A DNA stretch of 64,000 nt from positions 1 through 64,000 of the forward strand of contig JAFRKI010000016.1 in NCBI GenBank assembly GCA_017431825.1, in the 5' to 3' direction. The notes below the pieces were generated by a model. That model was not told the origin of the DNA, searched no databases, and worked only from the letters and a program-made list of their open reading frames with translations. Each line of letters starts with the position of its first letter. The first letter of the stretch is position 1. Shown here piece by piece: positions 7,917-15,649 of this stretch. Made by a program: the position numbers and the translations under genes. The stretch is from Erysipelotrichaceae bacterium. GTDB taxonomy: Bacteria; Bacillota_I; Bacilli_A; Erysipelotrichales; Erysipelotrichaceae.

Positions 7917-8681
7917 ATGATCACGGATTCATTTGACGGCAAGTCACCCGCAAAGATAAACCCGATAGTAAACACAGACGCACCGAAGGCGGAAGCGGTC
8001 ATCTTTTCCTTTTCGTATGTGATAGAGAAGCATGTTCTGGAAAACTATGACTGTGAAAAGATAGGCGAACTGAAGATGGCACACGGTCCGACCTCCGTGC
8101 ATATTTTTGAACATCATGGAAGGAAATACGGTTTCTGCCGGACCTGGGTAGGAGCCCCGGCCTGTATCGGTGTACTGGAAGAGATCAGAGAGCTCCTGAA
8201 CGTAAACAAGATCATTCATTTCGGTGGAGCCGGCTGTCTTGACAAGGAGATAGCCAGAGGCAAGGTCATGATCCCGACTGAGGCTTACAGAGACGAAGGG
8301 ACTTCCTATCACTATGCACCGGCCTCGGATTACATCAGGATCAAGAATGCGGGCATCGTTGCGGAATTTATGGAGAAAAACAGGATCCCGTATGTCCTGG
8401 GCAAGACCTGGACCACTGACGGTTTCTACAGGGAAACATTAAACAGTTTTGAGAAACGCAAGGCCGAAGGATGCATATCCGTAGAGATGGAAGGATCAGC
8501 CGTACAGGCGGTATGTGACTTCAGAGGACTTGAGGTATACATGTTCTTTACGGGCGGCGATCTTCTGGATGCCCCGGAATGGACCGCCAGACTGGAAGAA
8601 GGACAGGTAAAGGATACACAGCATGATTCCGGGCATTTTGATATTGCCCTGGCATTGGCTGAGTATGTAGCGAAACTTTAA
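7917..8681 (+). CDS. Nucleoside phosphorylase (PNP/UDP family)
   Basis: A 254-residue enzyme that splits a nucleoside with phosphate into base plus ribose 1-phosphate. IIHFGGAGCLDKEIARGKVMIP matches the conserved G-x-G-(S/C) phosphate and ribose region, and GCISVEMEGSAVQAVCDFRGLEVY holds the E-M-E/S motif that binds the ribose hydroxyls. LGKTWTTDGFYRET is the transition between them. A uridine-phosphorylase-like activity fits the neighbouring cytidine deaminase, but purine specificity cannot be ruled out. ATG 7917 is preceded by AAGGAG at 7905-7910; longer in-frame starts would lie inside the upstream acetyltransferase. Confidence 0.87.
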   Translation: MITDSFDGKSPAKINPIVNTDAPKAEAVIFSFSYVIEKHVLENYDCEKIGELKMAHGPTSVHIFEHHGRKYGFCRTWVGAPACIGVLEEIRELLNVNKIIHFGGAGCLDKEIARGKVMIPTEAYRDEGTSYHYAPASDYIRIKNAGIVAEFMEKNRIPYVLGKTWTTDGFYRETLNSFEKRKAEGCISVEMEGSAVQAVCDFRGLEVYMFFTGGDLLDAPEWTARLEEGQVKDTQHDSGHFDIALALAEYVAKL

Positions 8682-8695
8682 AACGGAGAACAGTT

Positions 8696-9091
8696 ATGGA
8701 TAAGATATGGACAGAAATGTATGAAAAGGCCAGGGCCGTACAGAATGAACGCAGGATATCGGATTATGTGACCTGCGGAGAAGTGGCTGCTGCCATCCTT
8801 TCAAGATCAGGAAAGATCTACACGGGAGTATGCATAGATACCTGCTCCACCTTAGGCATCTGTGCCGAAAGGAACGCCATCTTTAACATGATCACCAGCG
8901 GGGAACAGGAAATAGACAAGGTGCTTTGTCTCATGCCTGACGGAAGCAACGGTGCGCCCTGCGGAGCCTGCCGGGAACTGATGGTGCAGCTGATGCCCGG
9001 AAGATATCAGGATATCGAGATAATGCTGGACTACAGGAGCGGCAGGACCGTAAAGCTTGGCGACATTACCCCGGAATGGTGGATAAAATAA
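8696..9091 (+). CDS. Cytidine deaminase-family protein
   Basis: A 131-residue zinc enzyme of the cytidine/blasticidin-S deaminase type that converts (deoxy)cytidine to (deoxy)uridine. The catalytic CAERNAI motif (zinc Cys and the proton-shuttle Glu) and PCGACRE (the two remaining zinc Cys) are intact. TGVCIDTCSTLGIC matches the region binding substrate. It sits 14 bases after the nucleoside phosphorylase, so together they would salvage cytidine through uridine to uracil. A blasticidin-like drug substrate is an alternative, since such enzymes are similar in length. Confidence 0.87.
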   Translation: MDKIWTEMYEKARAVQNERRISDYVTCGEVAAAILSRSGKIYTGVCIDTCSTLGICAERNAIFNMITSGEQEIDKVLCLMPDGSNGAPCGACRELMVQLMPGRYQDIEIMLDYRSGRTVKLGDITPEWWIK

Positions 9092-9108
9092 GCAGATAAG
9101 GAGATCAT

Positions 9109-9546
9109 ATGAAAACAGCCATCGTCTATTACTCTAAACATCACGGCAACACGAAGAAGCTTCTGGATGCCATTGCCGAAAAGAACGAAGTGACGCTCAT
9201 CGACGTCACCGAAGACAAGGATGCGGACATCAGTACATTTGAACGCATTGGTCTTGCCTCAGGCATTTACTACAACGGCTTTGCCAGACAGATCACGGAA
9301 TATGCAGCGAAGCACCTTCCTGAAGGCAGAGAAGTCTTTTATATCTACACCCACGGTGCACCGGCAGTGAAGCCTCTGAAGGCAATGCGTGAGATCGCAA
9401 ACAGGAAGAACTGCAGAGAGATCGGTTTCTATCACTGTCAGGGTTTTGATACCTTCGGACCCTTCAAGGCAATCGGAGGAATAGCCAAGGGCCATCCTAC
9501 AGATAAGGAGATAGAAGAAGCGGTAAGCTTTTTTGAGAGTCTTTAA
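9109..9546 (+). CDS. Flavodoxin-fold protein
   Basis: A 145-residue flavodoxin-like protein. MKTAIVYYSKHHGNTKKLLDAI contains the FMN-phosphate loop (S-K-x-H-G-N-T-K). IGLASGIYYNGFARQITEY and FYIYTHGAP supply the two later loops that normally flank the isoalloxazine ring. It ends HPTDKEIEEAVSFFESL, as in the flavodoxin-family proteins annotated in many Bacillota. It probably carries electrons or acts as a quinone/flavin reductase, and the partner is unknown. A ribosome site (AAGGAG) precedes the ATG. It is the last gene of the 6419-9546 run. Confidence 0.85.
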   Translation: MKTAIVYYSKHHGNTKKLLDAIAEKNEVTLIDVTEDKDADISTFERIGLASGIYYNGFARQITEYAAKHLPEGREVFYIYTHGAPAVKPLKAMREIANRKNCREIGFYHCQGFDTFGPFKAIGGIAKGHPTDKEIEEAVSFFESL

Positions 9547-9576
9547 TACCGCATTCCGGCTGGTGACGAAGAACTT

Positions 9577-9975
9577 ATGAAAAAAGAAGAAATACTGAAA
9601 AGACTTGATGAGTTTCCCTATGACCGTGAAGGCTACTGGCTGATAACCGGAGCGGCCATGGTTTTATATGGAATGAAGGAAGAAACACACGACATCGATC
9701 TGGGCTGCAGCAGGGAACTGGCGGATCTGCTCGAGAAAGACGGTCATCTTTATAAGATAACGGATGAGGGAAAGCGATGGTTCAGATTCGATGACGATAT
9801 CGAGATCCTGGAAGGATGGCTGAAGGATAGCACCAGATATTTGGAAGGCTATCAGGTCATCACCGTCAAAGGCCTGCTGGAAATGAAAGAGGAGCTTGGC
9901 CGCGAAAAGGATCTGAGGGACATCGAACTCATCAAAGACTATATGAAAGATCACGGAGAAGAGAATGACAATTAA
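9577..9975 (+). CDS. Nucleotidyltransferase-fold protein
   Basis: A 132-residue protein. YWLITGAAMVLYGMKEETHDIDLG is the opening of the minimal nucleotidyltransferase fold, with the G-x-A-x-x-x-x-G helix and the metal-binding D-I-D pair. The central part (DDDIEILEGWLKDSTRYLEGYQVITVKGLLEMKEELGREKDLRDIELI) matches single-domain NTase-like proteins near the AbiEii or DUF6036 groups. No antitoxin partner is adjacent, so a toxin role is not supported. Its end overlaps the ogt-type gene by 11 bases, indicating translational coupling. Confidence 0.7.
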   Translation: MKKEEILKRLDEFPYDREGYWLITGAAMVLYGMKEETHDIDLGCSRELADLLEKDGHLYKITDEGKRWFRFDDDIEILEGWLKDSTRYLEGYQVITVKGLLEMKEELGREKDLRDIELIKDYMKDHGEENDN

Positions 9976-10471
9976 GTATATCCGTCATTACGAAACGCCG
10001 CAGGGACTTGATGACATCATCATGTGCAGTGACGGCGAATGTCTTACCGGACTTTGTTTCGAAGGACACTGTGGAAACGATATTTCCGGACGTGAAGAAA
10101 AAGACCTGCCGGTATTTGAAGAGAGCGCAGAATGGCTCGATGCCTACTTTGCGGGCAGACCTTTAAGGAAGAAGCCAAAGATCAGGATCGAAGGGCTCAC
10201 GCCTTTCCGTAAGGAAGTCATTGAGATCATGAAAAGGATACCTTATGGAAAGACTGTTACCTATGGCGACATCGCCAGAGAGATCGCAGAGAAAAGAGGC
10301 ATAAAAAGAATGTCTGCTCAGGCAGTAGGTCAGGCCGTAGGCTGGAATCCCATCTGCATCATCATTCCCTGTCACAGGGTGATAGGAAGCGATGCGTCTC
10401 TTACCGGATACGGCGGCGGAATAGAGAATAAGAAGAGATTACTGGATATCGAAAACGGGGCTGGCAGATAA
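9965..10471 (+). CDS. ogt: Methylated-DNA--[protein]-cysteine S-methyltransferase
   Basis: A 168-residue DNA repair protein that removes alkyl groups from O6-alkylguanine onto its own cysteine. The active-site block IPCHRVIGSDASLTGYGGG is intact, with the helix-turn-helix region IPYGKTVTYGDIAREIAEKRG and AVGQAVGWNP upstream, all standard for Ogt/MGMT proteins. Length fits a non-Ada Ogt. It overlaps the nucleotidyltransferase gene upstream and is followed by a T-run after GGCCTG near 10470-10482, perhaps a weak terminator. Confidence 0.95.
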   Translation: MTIKYIRHYETPQGLDDIIMCSDGECLTGLCFEGHCGNDISGREEKDLPVFEESAEWLDAYFAGRPLRKKPKIRIEGLTPFRKEVIEIMKRIPYGKTVTYGDIAREIAEKRGIKRMSAQAVGQAVGWNPICIIIPCHRVIGSDASLTGYGGGIENKKRLLDIENGAGR

Positions 10472-10512
10472 GGCCTGTTTTTTTATTCCTGTAATTGCAT
10501 ATAAGCAAATCT

Positions 10513-10526
10513 GCACATACGTACAC
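10513..10526 (+). promoter_or_regulatory. Candidate SorC-type operator upstream of the alcohol dehydrogenase
   Basis: GCACATACGTACAC matches 11 of 14 positions of the palindrome half of the site at 11895-11908 (GTACATAAGTACAT). It ends exactly at the first base of the -35 position that goes with the TATAAT at 10549-10554 (17-base spacer). The same geometry is seen at 11893-11936, before the SorC regulator gene. Confidence 0.5.
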
Positions 10527-10548
10527 AAACAAATTTAAGTTATCGTTT

Positions 10549-10554
10549 TATAAT
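10549..10554 (+). promoter_or_regulatory. -10 box of a promoter with a long leader to the alcohol dehydrogenase
   Basis: TATAAT with a weak -35 (CAAACA at 10526-10531) at 17-base spacing. Transcription would begin near 10561, giving an approximately 200-base leader to the dehydrogenase start at 10762. The leader holds an inverted repeat (GACAGG near 10565 with CCTGTC near 10590) and the hairpin at 10698-10722. I cannot assign it to a known riboswitch class. Confidence 0.4.
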
Positions 10555-10697
10555 CATCTTGGAAGGACAGGAGAGACGGCTTATTTATCGCCTGTCGCAG
10601 TTTTCCTCCCTGTTTATTTAGACGGATCTATCTTTATATTCAAGGAAAAACCAGAAAACCACCTAGCATTATTAAGATATCCTTTACTACAAGTGAT

Positions 10698-10722
10698 CTG
10701 GCTCGGACTTTGTCTGAGCCAG
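10698..10722 (+). promoter_or_regulatory. Strong hairpin in the alcohol dehydrogenase leader
   Basis: CTGGCTCGGAC (10698-10708) and GTCTGAGCCAG (10712-10722) form an 11-bp stem with one G-U pair and a three-base loop. The following ATTGCTGTTTGTG is only moderately T-rich, so it may be an inefficient terminator or attenuator, or simply a structure insulating the second promoter (TATAAT at 10736-10741). Confidence 0.5.
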
Positions 10723-10735
10723 ATTGCTGTTTGTG

Positions 10736-10741
10736 TATAAT
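10736..10741 (+). promoter_or_regulatory. Proximal -10 box for the alcohol dehydrogenase
   Basis: TATAAT 20 bases before the start codon. It would give a leader of about 14 bases containing the AAGGAG ribosome site at 10751-10756. There is no good -35, so this may be a secondary promoter beside the one at 10549. Confidence 0.4.
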
Positions 10742-10761
10742 GAGAAAGAAAAGGAGCTTGA

Positions 10762-11832
10762 ATGATGAAAGCAATCTTACAATACGGTCCAAGCGACCTC
10801 CGTTACGAAAAAATACCTTATCCTGAATGTGAGCCGGGAGGCATGATCCTTAAGGTCATGGCCGTCGGTCTTTGCGGATCCGATATCCGTAATCTCACAT
10901 CCGATCCTTTACCGGGCAAGTATCCGCACATCTGGGGACATGAGCATGCCGGTATCATCAAGGAAATAGGCCCTGAATACAAGGGTGACCTCAAGCCGGG
11001 AGACAGAGTCATCTCCTGGGCCGTCAGACCCTGCGGACAGTGTGCCGAATGCCGGGCGGGAAATTCCAACTACTGCCTTAACTGGAACGAATACACCTTC
11101 AGACAGGGCGGTTTTGCGCAGTACATGCCGATACCACAGGTAATCGTGGAAAGAGACGGTGTCAGGAAGCTTCCTGACGATATGCCTTTTGATGCCTTCG
11201 GTGTCATCGAACCGATGTTCTCGGTCTGCGGCTGTCATGAAAGGATGAACATCAACTTCCGTGATACCGTGCTTATCTGCGGTGCCGGACCTCTGGGATG
11301 TATCCATTCAAGAGTTGCCAAGATAAGAGGCGCCAAAAGAGTCATCATGACCGAGATCTCTTCCGCAAGACTTGAAGGTGTCGAGAAGTTCGGTGTCGAC
11401 GTCAAGATCGATGCCTCCAAGACTGATCAGATCGAGGAAGTGCTGAAGCTTACCGGAGGCAGAGGTGCCGATAAGGTCATCTGTGCCAATCCAAGCACCC
11501 TGTCACAGCAACAGGCCTTAAAGATGGCCAAACCTGGCGGTATCATTTCCTTCTTCGGTGGTGTTCCTAAAGGCGTCATGACCGAGATCGATTCCAATAT
11601 CATCCACTACAAAGGCCTCACCATCATGGGTCAGACCGGCGGTGACGCCCTGGCTCAGGATACAGCGGAAGACCTGATCTTCTCCGGAAGGTTCGATTAC
11701 CGGGACATCATCACGGCTACCATGCCTTTGTGCAGGATCAGCGAAGCCATCGCCAAGTGCAAGGCCGGTGAAGAGATCAAAATATCCCTGCATCCTTGGG
11801 AAGATGAGAACGGAAACGAGATAAAGGAATAG
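10762..11832 (+). CDS. Zinc-dependent medium-chain alcohol/polyol dehydrogenase
   Basis: A 356-residue dehydrogenase of the sorbitol/threonine dehydrogenase group that oxidises a sugar alcohol or related alcohol with NAD(P). MAVGLCGSDIRNL and GHEHAGIIKEIG carry the catalytic-zinc Cys and His-Glu, CGQCAECRAGNSNYC the four structural-zinc cysteines, and VLICGAGPLGCIHSRVAKIRGAKRVIM the Rossmann dinucleotide site. An AAGGAG ribosome site lies 5 bases before the first of two tandem ATGs. A terminator follows, and then a SorC-family sugar-responsive regulator that appears to share its operator, so the substrate is probably a sugar-derived polyol. The exact substrate is not readable. Confidence 0.9.
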   Translation: MMKAILQYGPSDLRYEKIPYPECEPGGMILKVMAVGLCGSDIRNLTSDPLPGKYPHIWGHEHAGIIKEIGPEYKGDLKPGDRVISWAVRPCGQCAECRAGNSNYCLNWNEYTFRQGGFAQYMPIPQVIVERDGVRKLPDDMPFDAFGVIEPMFSVCGCHERMNINFRDTVLICGAGPLGCIHSRVAKIRGAKRVIMTEISSARLEGVEKFGVDVKIDASKTDQIEEVLKLTGGRGADKVICANPSTLSQQQALKMAKPGGIISFFGGVPKGVMTEIDSNIIHYKGLTIMGQTGGDALAQDTAEDLIFSGRFDYRDIITATMPLCRISEAIAKCKAGEEIKISLHPWEDENGNEIKE

Positions 11833-11866
11833 CTTAAAATACACGAAATTACACACTTTTATGTAT

Positions 11867-11888
11867 AAAAGCCGGCCATCCGGCTTTT
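11867..11888 (+). terminator. Rho-independent terminator after the alcohol dehydrogenase
   Basis: AAAAGCCGG (11867-11875) pairs perfectly with CCGGCTTTT (11880-11888) around CCAT, with the T-run in the distal arm. It separates the dehydrogenase from the SorC regulator gene. Confidence 0.9.
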
Positions 11889-11892
11889 AATT

Positions 11893-11936
11893 ATGTACAT
11901 AAGTACATGAAATTATGATATCTTTACTGATATTAT
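11893..11936 (+). promoter_or_regulatory. Palindromic operator and promoter of the SorC-family gene
   Basis: ATGTACATAAGTACAT (11893-11908) is a perfect inverted repeat (ATGTAC, four-base spacer, GTACAT). Its last base is the first base of a weak -35 (TGAAAT, 11908-11913), followed by 17 bases and a -10 of TATTAT (11931-11936). A related site occupies the same position before the alcohol dehydrogenase promoter. Contact just upstream of -35 is typical of activators, so self-activation or dual control by the SorC protein is plausible. Confidence 0.55.
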
Positions 11937-11967
11937 GGTGCTGTAATAGCACCAAGAGGAACACGTG

Positions 11968-12954
11968 ATGGCCAGAAAAGACAACTATGCCCTGCTGTAC
12001 AGGGTGGCAGATTACTACTATAATGACGGCTTAAGTCAGGACGAGATCGCCAAGATCGAGAACTTTTCCCGTCCTCATGTCTCAAGACTTTTGGACAGAG
12101 CCAAGGAACTGGGCATCGTCAAGATCAATGTCATCATGCCGGAGATCCTTTCTACTGACATGCTGGCGGAAGAACTGAGGCAGCTCCTTGATTTAAAGGC
12201 CGTTTCGGTATGCCCGCTTTCTTCTCCGCACGACGAGCCTTCCTTTGAAGTGGCCCACCATGCCACCGATGTCCTCGATGAATATCTGGAAGATGCCAGC
12301 TGTGTAGGCCTGGGCTGGGGCTATACCATGTATCAGACGGCGAGGATAATCAATCATAAGATAAACAAGGAAAACCTGACCTTCGTACCGCTGGTCGGTC
12401 TTTCCACTTTCAGTGTTCCTTATTTCATCAGCAACAACATCGTCAATCTCTTTGCGGAGAATACGGATTCGCAGGGTTATTATTCTTCCGTTCCATTGAT
12501 CAAGTCAAAGGAAAAGCTGAGCGATCTGGAGGAAATGAGTTTCAAGGGTCTGCAGGAACAGTGGAAGAAGATCGATGCAGCCATCTTAAGCGTCGGCGGA
12601 ACACCGAGCAAAGCGCGTATGCAAAGAGACCCGATAGCAACCGAGTATAACGAATACATCGCGACTGTCGATATCAACGGAGTCATGCTGGCTCATTACT
12701 TTGATGCGGAAGGCAACGTTCTTGAGCAGATATCCCGTTACTTCGACATAGCAACTTACGATCTCGAAGATCTTAAGAAACTGAAATCATCCATCTGCAT
12801 AGCCGGAGGCGAAGCGAAGGTCGATGCGATCATCATGTTTGCGAAGAAGAAGTTCTTCAATAAGCTCATTACCGATGAGAATGCCGCCAGACTGATGATC
12901 GAAAAGCTCAGGCAGGAAAAGCCGGAAGAAAATACGGAGACGGAAGAAGACTGA
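11968..12954 (+). CDS. SorC/DeoR-family sugar-binding transcriptional regulator
   Basis: A 328-residue regulator. Residues 8-55 form a helix-turn-helix (YYNDGLSQDEIAKIENFSRP then HVSRLLDRAKELGIVKI), and residues 60-315 form the SorC-type sugar-phosphate-binding domain (CVGLGWGYTMYQTARII, VPLVGLSTFSVPYF, AAILSVGGTPSKARM). Family members are tetramers whose DNA binding changes with a phosphorylated sugar. The ATG at 11968 is preferred over GTG 11965 because AGAGGA (11955-11960) sits 7 bases upstream. The adjacent alcohol dehydrogenase with a shared operator is the obvious target. The tail is very acidic. Confidence 0.9.
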   Translation: MARKDNYALLYRVADYYYNDGLSQDEIAKIENFSRPHVSRLLDRAKELGIVKINVIMPEILSTDMLAEELRQLLDLKAVSVCPLSSPHDEPSFEVAHHATDVLDEYLEDASCVGLGWGYTMYQTARIINHKINKENLTFVPLVGLSTFSVPYFISNNIVNLFAENTDSQGYYSSVPLIKSKEKLSDLEEMSFKGLQEQWKKIDAAILSVGGTPSKARMQRDPIATEYNEYIATVDINGVMLAHYFDAEGNVLEQISRYFDIATYDLEDLKKLKSSICIAGGEAKVDAIIMFAKKKFFNKLITDENAARLMIEKLRQEKPEENTETEED

Positions 12955-13011
12955 TAACGTCCTTCGGCGGCAGTGATATCATGTTTAAGAGTTACAATAG
13001 CTCTGTAAACG

Positions 13012-14355
13012 ATGAAAAATAATATAAGTTTGCTGTCTTCCATAAGACAGTCGTTCAAAAGAGTCAATCATAAGCTGTACCTTGCGCTTTTGATACTGGG
13101 ACTGTGTCCGACAGTGTATTCAACGGTGCGGGTCTTTTTTCTTGGACAGATTCCCGGTAACTGGTCATATTCTATAGCCGGCCAGCTGTCGTGGGTAAAT
13201 CTGCTGTATGAGATCCTGAATGAAGCGATCATCCTTCCGCTTTTCTTTTTTGTCGGAGAAGTAAAGGGCGATAGAAAAGAATTCACCAACCGAGTAAAAT
13301 CGGGACTTCTGATATCCCTCGCTGCTTATGTGATTTTATCAGGTATCGTGTTTGTCTTTGCAAAGCCGCTGCTTCAGGCGATGGCGGCTGATAAAAGCAT
13401 CATCACTGCTTCGGTTTCATATATCCGAATTGAAAGCATCGCAAACATCTTCCTGATCCTTTCACAGTTCACTCTCGTTGTTCAGGTAGCGATCGATAAG
13501 AGCAGATATCTATATATTCTGACGTTTGTGCGACTACTGTTAAGTCTTGTGTGTGACAGTTTTCTGGTGTCATCATTGCCGTTTTCCTTTAAGTTTGGAG
13601 TAAACGGCATCGGGTATTCCAATATCATAGTAAATCTGTGTCTGCTTCTGGTATCGCTTTTCCTTTTGTCTAAAGAGGGAGTCAACATTTTTAAGAAAGA
13701 CAGACCGGACTATACGTGGTCAAAGGATTTCCTGAAGATTGGCGGAATTTCCGGCCTGGAATCATTCGTGCGTAATCTTTCCTATATGGTGATGATCGTC
13801 CGCATGGTGAATGTTGTCGGCGAGCAGGGAACATACTGGGTAGCTAACAGTTTTATATGGGGCTGGCTTTTACTGCCTGTGCTGCAGCTTGGTGAACTCA
13901 TCAAGCAGGAAGTGTCTGCAGACAGGACAAACGTCGAAAAGAATTCTCTTGGTTATTTCGTTATTACAGGAATCATATCTCTTATGTGGCTCTTAAGCAT
14001 TCCTTTATGGAAACCGTTTATGGCAGACGTACTGGGCTTTAAAGACATAGACAAACTCTACGATCTGGTATTGCTGCTGCTTGGGTTCTATATTCTTTTT
14101 GCCTTCCAGAACATTTTTGATGCGACATTCTATGGGCTGGGAAAGACTGAGTACATGCTGTTCGAATCCGTTGTAACGAACACTATATATTACGGCATAG
14201 CGTTCATTCTTTATCTCAAGGGCGTTTGGATGCCTTCGCTGAAGGGAATAGCCTTGCTGTTTGGCTTCGGCAATGCTTTTGACAGTGTCGTATCATTGGG
14301 AGCATATGCTCATCTTTTAAGAAAGAACAGAATAAACATACTTGACACGATCTGA
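13012..14355 (+). CDS. MATE-family efflux transporter
   Basis: A 447-residue, 12-helix membrane protein of the MATE (Na+ or H+ drug/organic cation exporter) fold in the MOP superfamily. The pattern of two six-helix halves is visible: IAGQLSWVNLLYEILNEAIILPLFF in helices 1-2, SYIRIESIANIFLILSQFTLVVQVA mid-protein, and WVANSFIWGWLLLPVLQLGELIKQE at the start of the second half. Unlike typical NorM proteins the sequence is divergent. Its codon use is clearly more A/T-rich than its neighbours, suggesting acquisition. TACAAT at 12993-12998 lies only 13 bases before the ATG, and there is no ribosome site, so the transcript may have almost no leader. Confidence 0.82.
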   Translation: MKNNISLLSSIRQSFKRVNHKLYLALLILGLCPTVYSTVRVFFLGQIPGNWSYSIAGQLSWVNLLYEILNEAIILPLFFFVGEVKGDRKEFTNRVKSGLLISLAAYVILSGIVFVFAKPLLQAMAADKSIITASVSYIRIESIANIFLILSQFTLVVQVAIDKSRYLYILTFVRLLLSLVCDSFLVSSLPFSFKFGVNGIGYSNIIVNLCLLLVSLFLLSKEGVNIFKKDRPDYTWSKDFLKIGGISGLESFVRNLSYMVMIVRMVNVVGEQGTYWVANSFIWGWLLLPVLQLGELIKQEVSADRTNVEKNSLGYFVITGIISLMWLLSIPLWKPFMADVLGFKDIDKLYDLVLLLLGFYILFAFQNIFDATFYGLGKTEYMLFESVVTNTIYYGIAFILYLKGVWMPSLKGIALLFGFGNAFDSVVSLGAYAHLLRKNRINILDTI

Positions 14356-14432
14356 CTATTTATAATTCCTTATCACATATCGTTTGTAAGGGAATAATGT
14401 TAAACTTGAGATAAGAAAAAGAGGTCACGCAT

Positions 14433-15113
14433 ATGAGGATAAACCTGATCAGACATTCCACTACTGCAGCAAACGAAATGGGCATCGTCAGCGGCGCCAG
14501 GATAGATCTGCCGCTTTCTCCCCAGGGCGTTAAGATAATCGAAGACCTGAAGGCTCAGGGCATCTACCCCGAAGAACCGGGCGTCATCTATGCCTCGGAA
14601 CTTAAAAGAGCCATCGAGACCATACAGATAATCTATCCGAGCAGGGAAATTCATAAGAGGGCCATCCTCAATGAACGCGATTTCGGTGATCTCGAATACT
14701 ATACCAAGGAACAGTCCAAGGAATACATCAAGAAGTCCTTCGTCATCGATCCTGTTACGGGCAGAGCCAGAGAAGACATGGACAACGTTCCGCCAAACGG
14801 CGAATCGATCAGGCAGCTCAATTTAAGAGCCAGAAAAGCCTTCAATGAACTCTATGATGAGTTCAAAGAGAAAGGCTATGAACTGGTGACCATCTGCGGA
14901 CACGGATCCCTTTTCAGGAGCTTTGCGTATGAATATGATCTGCCGGGACTTGGAGGTCTGGGGGTAGACAAGTTCCTCGACAACGGCAAGGGTTTCATGA
15001 TGGACGTGGAAAAGAAGGACGGCGACCTTGACATAAAGGTAGCCGGTTTCATCGGCGGCAATACCGCCAAAGACGTTCTTATCGACTACATGAAAAGATA
15101 CGAGAAAGAATGA
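14433..15113 (+). CDS. Histidine phosphatase superfamily protein (PhoE/GpmB-like)
   Basis: A 226-residue phosphatase that works through a phosphohistidine. LIRHSTTAANEMGIVSGARIDLPLS is the catalytic RHG-type motif (RHS here, with Thr-Thr-x-x-N-E as in broad-specificity phosphatases). LNERDFGDLEYYTKEQ supplies the acid Glu, and TICGHGSLFRSFAYE the second catalytic His. An extra insertion (residues about 90-120) is longer than in GpmB. AAGAGGT precedes the ATG. The next membrane gene overlaps it by 4 bases (ATGA), so they are translationally coupled. Confidence 0.85.
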   Translation: MRINLIRHSTTAANEMGIVSGARIDLPLSPQGVKIIEDLKAQGIYPEEPGVIYASELKRAIETIQIIYPSREIHKRAILNERDFGDLEYYTKEQSKEYIKKSFVIDPVTGRAREDMDNVPPNGESIRQLNLRARKAFNELYDEFKEKGYELVTICGHGSLFRSFAYEYDLPGLGGLGVDKFLDNGKGFMMDVEKKDGDLDIKVAGFIGGNTAKDVLIDYMKRYEKE

Positions 15114-15634
15114 GAAACGTTAAGCTGTACAATATCCTGCTGCCGCTATGGCTGCTGCTGTTCTGGCCTTCACTGCTTTGGCTTTTACTGATACCTCTCA
15201 ACTATCTTATCGACAGGATAGTGCTGAAGTGGAGCCTTAAGGACATGCCGGATAAGGCAGACTTCTGCCGCAGGCACAGCTGGAAAATCTGTCTGGCAGG
15301 ATTTCTGAGCGACTTCATCGGCATGCTGCTGCTGTTAGGTATCTTCATGTGTACGTCATATCTCAAGGATGATTCACCGCTCAGGAAAGTCATCGGCAAC
15401 ATCGAATACGGCATCGGCTATTCTCCTTTCAGCAATTTCTTTGCGCTGATCATGATAATCGTATCGATAGCCGTAGCGGGATCATGCATATACCTCTTTG
15501 ATAAGAAGATACTCACAAAAGCCGGACTGGACATCGAACATGCCAGAAGTTCAGCACTGAAGCTGGCTCTTATCACCGCACCTTATCTTTACCTCGTTCC
15601 TACCAGCATCATCTATGATGGCCGCTGGTTTTAA
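15110..15634 (+). CDS. Hypothetical four-helix membrane protein
   Basis: A 174-residue protein with four predicted hydrophobic segments (residues about 8-40, 62-85, 105-130 and 145-165). The loop between the first two is charged and contains SLKDMPDKADFCRRH. No family motif is recognised. The start codon overlaps the stop of the phosphatase gene by four bases, so it is probably translated from the same mRNA. The small soluble protein at 15650 follows 15 bases later with an AAGGAG ribosome site. Confidence 0.72.
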   Translation: MRNVKLYNILLPLWLLLFWPSLLWLLLIPLNYLIDRIVLKWSLKDMPDKADFCRRHSWKICLAGFLSDFIGMLLLLGIFMCTSYLKDDSPLRKVIGNIEYGIGYSPFSNFFALIMIIVSIAVAGSCIYLFDKKILTKAGLDIEHARSSALKLALITAPYLYLVPTSIIYDGRWF

Positions 15635-15649
15635 TGCAAAGGAGAAGCA

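Noticed and set aside
9577..9975. Nucleotidyltransferase gene considered as an AbiEii-type toxin of a defence pair
   Set aside because: No AbiEi-like antitoxin is beside it; the overlapping partner is a DNA repair methyltransferase.
10495..10740. Open frame of 81 codons upstream of the alcohol dehydrogenase
   Set aside because: It starts at a rare ATA codon, has no ribosome site, covers a promoter and an RNA hairpin, and its codon use does not look like a gene.
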